DNA of 64,000 bases, from NCBI RefSeq assembly GCF_002368095.1, contig NZ_AP018227.1:5356413-5420412 (forward strand), read 5' to 3'. A program made the position numbers and the translations under genes. Positions 57,329 to 64,000 of this stretch are shown here, piece by piece (within the stretch, counting starts at the first letter, position 1; every line of letters starts with the position of its first letter). This DNA comes from Calothrix parasitica NIES-267. GTDB lineage: Bacteria > Cyanobacteriota > Cyanobacteriia > Cyanobacteriales > Nostocaceae. The notes beneath the pieces are model-generated. The model was not told where the DNA came from. It ran no database searches and saw only the letters and a list, made by a program, of their open reading frames with translations.

Positions 57329-57875
57329 TTTTTTCAGTAATAAAATTTTTATTTAAAGGAACGTAAGTACTGTTTTGATAGCAAAATTCAGTTTGAGATA
57401 ATAATTTATCTGTGTATGTAATTTGAGTAATATTCAAACAAGGAAAGCCTTGGTTAACATTCTCTCCGACTTTAATTAGCTTTTGTGATTTTGGAAGTTT
57501 AGGATTAGCAATAAATTCTAAAAGTGTTTTACCATCTGAGTTATACACTGAATATAAGCACCCACCAGCCCCACAAAGTTGAGGAGAACCATAATCAAAA
57601 ATATATAAATCACCAGAACCATTTGATGGGATTTGCATAACCTTTATTGAAGAAATATCAAGATAACGAGTTGATTTTTTAGTAATAACCTTTTTTAGAA
57701 GAGATTTTGGTGTAACTTCTTCCACGCTTCTCCACGTAGTTATTCGCTTTTTTGTGGATAAATCATTATAGAAAGCGAATATAATTAAAATTACGAAAAT
57801 TATAAGTAAAGCTAAGTAAATAACTTTATGTTTACTCAATTGTAATTTTGAGAATTGATAAATATGTGGTGGCAT
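57321..57875 (-). CDS. Membrane-anchored protein, transfer operon
   Basis: 184 residues with an N-terminal anchor around residues 15-37 (VIYLALLIIFVILIIFAFY) and a soluble outer part containing CGAGGCLYSVYNSDGK and CLNITQITY with paired cysteines, perhaps disulfide-bonded in the periplasm. Ends overlapping the coupling protein start. Family unknown; likely an accessory part of the secretion apparatus. Confidence 0.6.
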   Translation of the reverse strand: MPPHIYQFSKLQLSKHKVIYLALLIIFVILIIFAFYNDLSTKKRITTWRSVEEVTPKSLLKKVITKKSTRYLDISSIKVMQIPSNGSGDLYIFDYGSPQLCGAGGCLYSVYNSDGKTLLEFIANPKLPKSQKLIKVGENVNQGFPCLNITQITYTDKLLSQTEFCYQNSTYVPLNKNFITEKNE

Positions 57876-57877
57876 AA

Positions 57878-59557
57878 TTAATCTGATAAACAGTTCATTG
57901 ACTTCAGATTTTGCTTATATTCATTTTTAGTTTTTTCTCCATATTCTGTGACTGTCATTCCCTTACTCACGTCACGAACTTGAGAATCAATTGGAATATT
58001 CACCCCAGCAAAATGCATTTGAGTTGCACGTTCAATTAGTCTGTCTCCACTAAAAGGTTTACCCGTGCTTGGGTCAGTCTGCTGCGATGTAATTGATAGT
58101 AAATTACTAGTTTCTGATTCTATTAAAGATTGCTGTTCGGTTGATGAGAAATCTTGTGTCTCTTCCCTATTTTCTACGTCTGACAACGCAGAAATTAAAG
58201 CATCGAGATTAGCACCAGATGAATGAACATTTCTACAATCTGCTTGTATCAAGGGTATTAAGTCAGATACATTATTTTTATTCCGTGAAGAAATTATTGG
58301 AGAATTATCAAAAGAAAATCCACTGCTCCTTAAACCTGTGGGAACTGACATAGAGTTTTTATTAGAATCAATCCTACCCAAAAATATGGGTTCTTTTTCT
58401 CTATAAGTCATGAATGGAACCGGACCAATAAAATATGGTGTACATCCCAAATCAATAAAATTATTTCTCATACAAACACGAAAGAATAAAGATTGAGAAA
58501 CTTTTCCATCGACTTCCGAAACATCCCAAACGGCTACTTTAAAAGCATCGCCAAATAGATTTCTACCCGTTGGTTCTTTTCCTCCATTCACCGAACCTAA
58601 AATTCCTCTTCCACCTTTAACCAATTGGTATTTACCACTTATCCAAGCTTTACCATGAACAGCTTGAGAACCAGATAATTCAATATGAGCGCAATCTTCA
58701 TCACAAGGAACTGCAAAACCTTCTTTATTACTACCTGAAATAGTTCTATCTCGTTTTTGTTCATCAGTTGCAAACGCAACATCTACTATTCCAACTTGCA
58801 TTCCTACGGGGTTAACAGGATTGGGGAATTGAGAAAACGGTACATCGCTCAATCCGGGTACCTCATCAATATAAACACCCTGCCATTTGTCAAAGCTAGC
58901 AATAGGAGTAGCTGATAACCCTGGAATTGAATCAAGATTATAAGATGTTAAATCCAAAGATTCAAAATTTAATTTACTCAAATGGGGAGATTTTTGAAGT
59001 AAGTTGCTGATAGTTTGATATGAACTAAATGACGTTGATAAATTCTGTGATAGTAAATCGTATATTGGTTTTACATCCCTTATCTTCCATTCTTCTAAAT
59101 CGGGAATTGCCTTAACTAAACTTTCTATTGTTTGAAATTTTATGACACCAAAACTGTCCAAATCACTTCCTTGTATATCAGAGCCAATAATTTGAGAAAT
59201 ATCTAAAAGTGAAAACTCTTGAAGCTTAAAAGAGTCCTGAAAATCACCCAGCATTGTAAAAGCAGAAGGCTTTTGTCCCGCGTCCCAACTACGAGAAGGG
59301 TCATATCCTAACTTTGAAGTAACTTCATCCGGTGTTTGAAATGAACCGGATTCTGTAATAGCTGGCATTTTAGAAAACGTGATTTGATTCCAATCTGGTA
59401 AACGAGTATTTTGCCAATTCATTGTAGGAATATCTGCTTGTGCGGATGGAGGATTAGATATAGATTTCTGTTGCGATGCAATAAGAAAAGCACCAGAAAT
59501 TAAAAGTGATAAACTTAATCCGCAACTAAATATTGAACGCTTCTTGAATAATTTCAT
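57878..59557 (-). CDS. Secreted protein of the conjugation operon
   Basis: 559 residues with a signal peptide (SIFSCGLSLSLLISGAFLIA, cleavage near residue 40). The mature part carries several leucine-rich-like loops (LDISQIIGSDIQG, LPDWNQITF) and CDEDCAHIELSG and CMRNNFIDLGC pairs. I recognise no family with certainty; size and operon place suggest an extracellular or periplasmic part of the mating apparatus, comparable in role to TraN/TraU-type proteins, but this is inference. Confidence 0.55.
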   Translation of the reverse strand: MKLFKKRSIFSCGLSLSLLISGAFLIASQQKSISNPPSAQADIPTMNWQNTRLPDWNQITFSKMPAITESGSFQTPDEVTSKLGYDPSRSWDAGQKPSAFTMLGDFQDSFKLQEFSLLDISQIIGSDIQGSDLDSFGVIKFQTIESLVKAIPDLEEWKIRDVKPIYDLLSQNLSTSFSSYQTISNLLQKSPHLSKLNFESLDLTSYNLDSIPGLSATPIASFDKWQGVYIDEVPGLSDVPFSQFPNPVNPVGMQVGIVDVAFATDEQKRDRTISGSNKEGFAVPCDEDCAHIELSGSQAVHGKAWISGKYQLVKGGRGILGSVNGGKEPTGRNLFGDAFKVAVWDVSEVDGKVSQSLFFRVCMRNNFIDLGCTPYFIGPVPFMTYREKEPIFLGRIDSNKNSMSVPTGLRSSGFSFDNSPIISSRNKNNVSDLIPLIQADCRNVHSSGANLDALISALSDVENREETQDFSSTEQQSLIESETSNLLSITSQQTDPSTGKPFSGDRLIERATQMHFAGVNIPIDSQVRDVSKGMTVTEYGEKTKNEYKQNLKSMNCLSD

Positions 59558-59617
59558 AATTTTGATACCTAAATTTAGTTTTGAAACTTATATAAGCTAT
59601 TATCTTGATATTTACTC

Positions 59618-59693
59618 CCCCTGCTCCCTGCCCCCTGTCTTGAAAAGTTGCTTCACTTGGGGAGACCCCAAGACCGCACTTTTCGCTGCCCCC
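59618..59693. repeat. Dispersed repeat at the 3' end of the VirB9-like gene
   Basis: Contains CTGCTCCCTGCCCCCTG copies and the hairpin CTTGGGG-AGA-CCCCAAG (59656-59672). This module, with GACCGCAC after it, is a widely seen cyanobacterial repeat. It overlaps the last codons (and stop) of the gene ending at 59653, so the final residues VRSWGLPK are translated from the repeat. Confidence 0.75.
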
Positions 59694-60435
59694 TGCCTCT
59701 TACGTTTCCAAGTTCAATTAACCGATTAACCAAGCGCATTGAAATACCGCTTTTACGAGCAGCGCTATTAATAGATTCTCCCATTCTCACCTTAATTAAA
59801 AAGTTAGCTATTCTTGACCACAAACGAGATTTATCATTAATTAGTCCTTCTGAATTTACAATTTTTAATCCTCTACTGATTAATTGCAATTCGTTAATAT
59901 TTTTGATGTTAGTAAACTGAGTATTTTCTGGAACGATTTTGCTATCAGGTATGATTTCAAGAGTATGGTAAGTAGGAGCTTTATTCCCCATTCCCACTTT
60001 AAATAAATATACCTTTCTTTCTGATTTCCCTTTTGCTATAACGGTTAACAAGCTGGTATTTGATAACGGCAATTGTCTTACTTTTAATGGCTTAATTCGT
60101 CGTAAATGTATTACGGTTGCCCCTTCTTTATCACATTCTCTTTCCTCTGTTGACAAACAGCCATCCACATCAAGTGATGCAAATGTTGGATTATCTAACC
60201 ATACTTTTTCTATTATTTCATCACTCTTAATAAATGAGATATTTACCCCATACCCAGGTGATAATTCAATTCTAGGTATGCTTGAAGAACTGTTACCAGT
60301 AGCAACTTTTTGAGTTATTTGTTTTACGCTTTGCTTTACTTCACTTGCAATGGCTGGTGATAAATTCAAGTAAGGAAGCGTCAAAGAATAAATAACAATA
60401 AATCCTTTTATAATTGAATATTGCTTACTCATCAT
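59653..60435 (-). CDS. VirB9/TrbG/TraK-like T4SS protein with HTH-like tail
   Basis: 260 residues. A signal peptide (IIKGFIVIYSLTLPYLNLS, residues 8-26) is followed by a beta-rich region: IELSPGYGVNISFIKSDEII, VWLDNPTFASLD, IHLRRIKPLKVRQLPLSN and TVIAKGKSERKVYLFKVG, as in VirB9/TraK-like proteins of the outer-membrane core. The C-terminal part reads SINSAARKSGISMRLVNRL, which looks like a helix-turn-helix and is odd for a periplasmic protein. The last residues come from a dispersed repeat. It sits directly downstream of the VirB10-like gene, as in other systems. Confidence 0.65.
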   Translation of the reverse strand: MMSKQYSIIKGFIVIYSLTLPYLNLSPAIASEVKQSVKQITQKVATGNSSSSIPRIELSPGYGVNISFIKSDEIIEKVWLDNPTFASLDVDGCLSTEERECDKEGATVIHLRRIKPLKVRQLPLSNTSLLTVIAKGKSERKVYLFKVGMGNKAPTYHTLEIIPDSKIVPENTQFTNIKNINELQLISRGLKIVNSEGLINDKSRLWSRIANFLIKVRMGESINSAARKSGISMRLVNRLIELGNVRGRGQRKVRSWGLPK

Positions 60436-60448
60436 CTAAAAACGATTA

Positions 60449-62143
60449 CTAAAATTGAAAAGATTGATTAACAAAGACTTGTACATTAGTACCAGCTTTT
60501 ACATACCAAACATCTTCCCGTTGTCGAATTTTTTGCAATGCCTCTTGATTGCGTTTAAGAATTTGTTGAGTTAGCGGTTCAAATCCTCCCTCTAAAACCG
60601 CTCCAAAGATATTTTCTCGATTTCTTCTGACTGAAGAGAAAGAATTAGTACCACCGAATCCACTACTAGTTGATATTTGTTGTTCTTTGGGCTGGTTAAG
60701 GACTTTACCGACTTTCGCTAAAGAGCCTACAGCAAAAGTTTGTGCATCCCGTCGCGCAATTTCTCCTTTCTTACTGTTTAAGCGAGATGCAATCAAAGGT
60801 TTACCTTCATCACCACGAATGGCGATCGCACCTGGAGGGAGAATATATTCTTGTCCATTTATCAAAACTTGTGTTGCTTGTAGTTCAACTAATCCCCCTT
60901 GATTGACGTTATTAATTTGAGCTACAACTTGAGAACCTTTCGGTAAAACAACAAAACCGTCTCGTGTATTTAATGGTTGTTCCAGTTCGATTACAAAATT
61001 TTCGCTTTTTGACTTATTTTTAGATTGTTTATCTGGGTTATTGTTTTGATGTTTACTCCAAATCAAAGGGGTTAATAACTTTCCTTCAACTGATTCCCCC
61101 ACCTGTAATTGATAATTATTTTCATACCCAATAATTGCAGCTTCTTCGGTATGAAGAGGTTCTAGTTCATTATTGTTTGATGTCTGAGTTGTGTAATCCG
61201 CTGCTTTTACTAGAGTTGCAGAGGGGATTATTTGTTTTGGAAGTTCAAGTACGGTGTTATTAATCGTACCTTCCGAGGTTTGCTCGTCTGAATTTGCATC
61301 AATTTCACTCGACCCATAGCTTCCCAAACGACTAATTTTAGTCCATTCTTCCATCGGGTCAATTTTTTCTTCTTGTTTCGACTTAACTGGTTTGCTGATT
61401 CTATTTACAGTCGGTTGAAATTGAGGTATTGGCGGAACTCTTTTAGGGGGACTATAACTTACAGGTAATGCTTGGGGTTGCGGACGAGGTATATATGGAA
61501 CTCGTGTCGGTCGTGGTGGTCTTGAAGCTATTTGATTTGTTACGGGTGTAGAAGATTTTCTTGTTGGAGTCGGTTGAATATTACTTGTTGTGAATGGTTC
61601 TGAGGTAGGTTTAACTTTGGGTTTACTTGCAGTAGTTTTAGGTTTTTTAGCACGTTCTTGGGATTTAATTTTTTCAGCTTGAGTTGATAGTGCTAATTCT
61701 GCTTTTAACTTTCCCGTTTCTCTTTCATTAGAATCATCAGCGATTTCTACTTTTGGTTTGGATTGCGATAAGTATTGTGTAGGGGGTGCAGTTTTAAGAC
61801 TACCCGACATAATACTGTTTAAAACTGTTGCAGCAGAACCAAACACAACTAGCATTACCAAACCGACTGCACCAAATTTAGCGAAAGGGTTGCTATAAAA
61901 ATTCGGTTGAGTTTTTCCCTCATGCGGAGAGTCGAATAATTCGTGTGTTGCAATTGGATTTACAGCGTCTGCTTGATTGTTTATAACTTCGGAATTACTA
62001 TCTTGAATGGAAGCAGTTCCTTCTTCTTTCGGTGGTTGATTTTCGTCTTGAAATCCAAGTAGTTTCCCAAAACTTACTTCATTCCAATCACTATCGGTTT
62101 TATCCGATTCTGTTTCATTATTTAGATTACTACGCTCATTCAT
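60449..62143 (-). CDS. VirB10/TrbI/TraB-like T4SS protein
   Basis: 564 residues. Cytoplasmic acidic tail, one membrane helix at ~88-110 (FGAVGLVMLVVFGSAATVL), a long Pro/Lys-rich periplasmic spacer (residues 150-260, e.g. RVPYIPRPQPQALPVSY), then a conserved C-terminal beta domain: GESVEGKLLTPLIW, FVVLPKGSQVVAQINNV and EYILPPGAIAIRGDEGKP. This is the VirB10 plan of a scaffold spanning both membranes. It shares one base with the end of the VirB8-like gene upstream. Confidence 0.85.
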   Translation of the reverse strand: MNERSNLNNETESDKTDSDWNEVSFGKLLGFQDENQPPKEEGTASIQDSNSEVINNQADAVNPIATHELFDSPHEGKTQPNFYSNPFAKFGAVGLVMLVVFGSAATVLNSIMSGSLKTAPPTQYLSQSKPKVEIADDSNERETGKLKAELALSTQAEKIKSQERAKKPKTTASKPKVKPTSEPFTTSNIQPTPTRKSSTPVTNQIASRPPRPTRVPYIPRPQPQALPVSYSPPKRVPPIPQFQPTVNRISKPVKSKQEEKIDPMEEWTKISRLGSYGSSEIDANSDEQTSEGTINNTVLELPKQIIPSATLVKAADYTTQTSNNNELEPLHTEEAAIIGYENNYQLQVGESVEGKLLTPLIWSKHQNNNPDKQSKNKSKSENFVIELEQPLNTRDGFVVLPKGSQVVAQINNVNQGGLVELQATQVLINGQEYILPPGAIAIRGDEGKPLIASRLNSKKGEIARRDAQTFAVGSLAKVGKVLNQPKEQQISTSSGFGGTNSFSSVRRNRENIFGAVLEGGFEPLTQQILKRNQEALQKIRQREDVWYVKAGTNVQVFVNQSFQF

Positions 62144-62943
62144 TATAAGTTTTCCTCTTGTAAATCCCTCATTCCATAAATTTCTAAACCACTAGCACGC
62201 ACTTGATAAATAACGGCAGCTAAATTACTAGTATTTACAGGTTCGGATGGTGCAACTACTGCTCTCACAAATATCTCTTTATTAAATGGAATAACTTCTC
62301 CGATAGTATTACTTTGGTCAAAAACATTTAAATTAGCAATCATTTTGACTTTCCATTTACCTTCACTAATTTTGATAGGAGATTGAATTGATAATGGTAT
62401 TAAAACTACTTGAGTATTACCTTTAAAAACCCCTTGCGGTGTCATTGACGCAAGCTTTTTGAGAAACTCTTTACGAAAATCTTCTGATAATGCATAGGAT
62501 GCTTGCCATGCTCCTGAAGTAACTTTGTTACCCCTCAATCTTCGCTCTCCAATGTCTACACCCTTGTCTTTGATTGGTTTTGTGTTTTCTTCAACCGTTG
62601 TAGGTGGTAGTTTTCCAGACCAGTTCATCATCAAGGTCATAGTATCGGAGACAAAACGAGATATTACTTGAGGGGTTCGTTCAATATTCCCTAACGGTGC
62701 AACTTGAATTGCTTTACCTGTTTCTAATTGCACTAGTGAAGGAGGAGGTTTTTTATTTAACTGTGAATAGGAACCATAAAGTAATATAAGTAGAAAAAAT
62801 GTTACTAAGTGTAATCCAAATGTTCCAACAGCGAACAATGCTAAAGTATCTCCAGTTGAGAACTTTTTAGATGCACGATTAAGAAATTTTAGTTTTTTAT
62901 TATTAGCTGATTCTGAATAAGATTGATGATTTAAGCCTGTCAT
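62143..62943 (-). CDS. VirB8/TraE-like T4SS inner-membrane protein
   Basis: 266 residues. One N-terminal membrane helix at ~33-58 (TLALFAVGTFGLHLVTFFLL) followed by a periplasmic part beginning RTPQVISRFVSDTMTLMMNW, the usual start of the NTF2-like VirB8/TraE domain, ending in VRASGLEIYGMRD. It sits between VirB6- and VirB10-like genes. Such proteins help assemble the channel. Confidence 0.7.
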   Translation of the reverse strand: MTGLNHQSYSESANNKKLKFLNRASKKFSTGDTLALFAVGTFGLHLVTFFLLILLYGSYSQLNKKPPPSLVQLETGKAIQVAPLGNIERTPQVISRFVSDTMTLMMNWSGKLPPTTVEENTKPIKDKGVDIGERRLRGNKVTSGAWQASYALSEDFRKEFLKKLASMTPQGVFKGNTQVVLIPLSIQSPIKISEGKWKVKMIANLNVFDQSNTIGEVIPFNKEIFVRAVVAPSEPVNTSNLAAVIYQVRASGLEIYGMRDLQEENL

Positions 62944-62950
62944 ATTGATT

Positions 62951-63979
62951 CTATTTACTTACAATTCTTGTTACAAGAGTGGACAAACCAAAACTCGCAA
63001 TACTAGAAAAACTTCTAAAAACAGCTAATCCGCCACCTGCTGCTAAAGCTACAGATAAAATGGGGGCAAGTATACCAATTGCAAATGCAAAAATCATTGG
63101 GTCATTATTATCAGCATTCAACACCATTGTTGCTACTAAACCGGAAATGATATTGAAACAAAGCTTTATCATTCCCACTGAGAAAAAACCCGTTAACCAT
63201 GCGAAAATAGCTTTTTGACCGACGGGAAGTAATGAACCTCCAACAGCTAGCGGTCCTAGTAATGCAGTCAATAACATACAAATCTCGATTATCCATTGAA
63301 AGGCTGCTGCTAATGCAATCAGCCAACCACGGACTGTCAATTGAAAAATATTGGTGTTGAAAAAATCACTGGCATTTTGGAGCCAAGAAGGACGATTATC
63401 TTGGTCAGCTTCTGCTTCAATTTCTTTTGCTTGTCGGGTTGCATTTTGTAAACATTCAGTTTGTTGTGTTGGGTCAGCAATCGTATTACATTGATTAATC
63501 AGCGATTCAATTGCATCTGCTTTACCAGTTTTGAGCATTACCTGTTGGTATGCTTCTTGCAATTGGATAGAAGCAGAGGTGGAAACCAAAAGGGTTTGGT
63601 TTGTTTGATTGATTATTCCTCTTAAACCTTTGGTCACAGCTACGAGTGGTTGACCGTTGTTAGCAAGTAGTACTATGACAACGATTGTCCAAATTAGTTC
63701 GGTGAATCCCTTTGAACTATCACCATCAATCATTTCCTTTGTCCATTGGACGATGAAAATTAGTAATGTACCAACTGCAAAGAAGATTCCAAGATTTGCG
63801 ATCGCACTATAAAGTCCTCCACCTAAAACATCATCCCAAAGATTATCAATTGACTGTGCAACAGCTTCGCTTGCTGCTACTCCATCTTCCGTAATTGTGG
63901 AAGCGGCTTGACCAGGATTAGGATTCTCCGTTTGTATTTGAGAGAGAACGAGTCCGTATTTCAGTACTGAGTAGAACAT
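62951..63979 (-). CDS. VirB6/TrbL-like polytopic T4SS protein
   Basis: 342 residues. A Gly/Ala-rich start, then several membrane segments: LGIFFAVGTLLIFIVQWTK, LIWTIVVIVLLANNGQPLV, LTVRGWLIALAAAFQWIIE, ICMLLTALLGPLAVGG, and C-terminal FAFAIGILAPILSVALAAGG. A central periplasmic loop holds CNTIADPTQQTEC (disulfide candidate). This is the typical TrbL/VirB6 plan of an inner-membrane channel. The operon continues beyond the right edge, where the VirB4-type ATPase should lie. Confidence 0.8.
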   Translation of the reverse strand: MFYSVLKYGLVLSQIQTENPNPGQAASTITEDGVAASEAVAQSIDNLWDDVLGGGLYSAIANLGIFFAVGTLLIFIVQWTKEMIDGDSSKGFTELIWTIVVIVLLANNGQPLVAVTKGLRGIINQTNQTLLVSTSASIQLQEAYQQVMLKTGKADAIESLINQCNTIADPTQQTECLQNATRQAKEIEAEADQDNRPSWLQNASDFFNTNIFQLTVRGWLIALAAAFQWIIEICMLLTALLGPLAVGGSLLPVGQKAIFAWLTGFFSVGMIKLCFNIISGLVATMVLNADNNDPMIFAFAIGILAPILSVALAAGGGLAVFRSFSSIASFGLSTLVTRIVSK

Positions 63980-64000
63980 ACGGGTGTATCTTTAACTAAA

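Overview
The window looks like part of a large conjugative plasmid (or an integrated plasmid-like element) from a filamentous cyanobacterium. Seen directly: low G+C, many GCGATCGC-type (HIP1-like) octamers, heptameric tandem repeats of the STRR type, palindromic dispersed repeats, and gene families common in Nostoc/Calothrix-type genomes (neutral invertase, Ycf46-like ATPase, NACHT/WD40 genes). I see no rRNA, tRNA, CRISPR array, chromosomal housekeeping gene or recognisable replication initiator.

Left part (1-11.4 kb): a NACHT-like NTPase gene followed 9 bp later by the start of a WD40-repeat gene cut by the window edge; a GH100 invertase between two copies of a ~90 bp direct repeat; small HTH and secreted genes; a truncated alpha/beta-hydrolase-like gene; an IS1-type remnant; a run of five small plus-strand cyanobacterial genes; and a RecD2-like helicase broken by an internal deletion.

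Middle (11.5-37.1 kb): a defence-like island of two divergent blocks. Leftward, three translationally coupled genes encode a SNF2 helicase, a very large adenine-type DNA methylase and a 2117-residue DEAD-box/DUF1998 helicase with a nuclease-like tail. This is DISARM-like gene content in an unusual fused form, and it is followed by a UvrD-type helicase with a RelE-like N-terminus. Rightward, three overlapping genes encode a sacsin-type GHKL ATPase, a second GHKL protein carrying a C-terminal DarT-like ADP-ribosyltransferase, and a DarG-like macro-domain protein ending in a helix-hairpin-helix. The natural reading of the second block is a chaperone/ATPase-gated DNA ADP-ribosylation toxin with its own antitoxin.

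Then come an orphan phage-type adenine methylase containing ten 126-bp repeat units, each with a strong hairpin, and a 1264-residue protein with the signature motifs of two-barrel RNA polymerases of the RdRP/YonO type, including a DFDGD metal-binding motif.

Right part (43-64 kb): plasmid maintenance and transfer. There is a ParM-like actin with a small partner, a ParA-like ATPase with a membrane-protein partner, a MobV relaxase, a DUF4365-like nuclease-fold pair, and a leftward type IV secretion/conjugation operon (VirB6-, VirB8-, VirB10-, VirB9-like proteins, secreted and membrane proteins, VirD4-type coupling ATPase, Ycf46-like AAA+ ATPase) that runs off the right edge. The cargo (defence island, RNA-polymerase-like gene, methylase) therefore sits between accessory genes and a transfer backbone.
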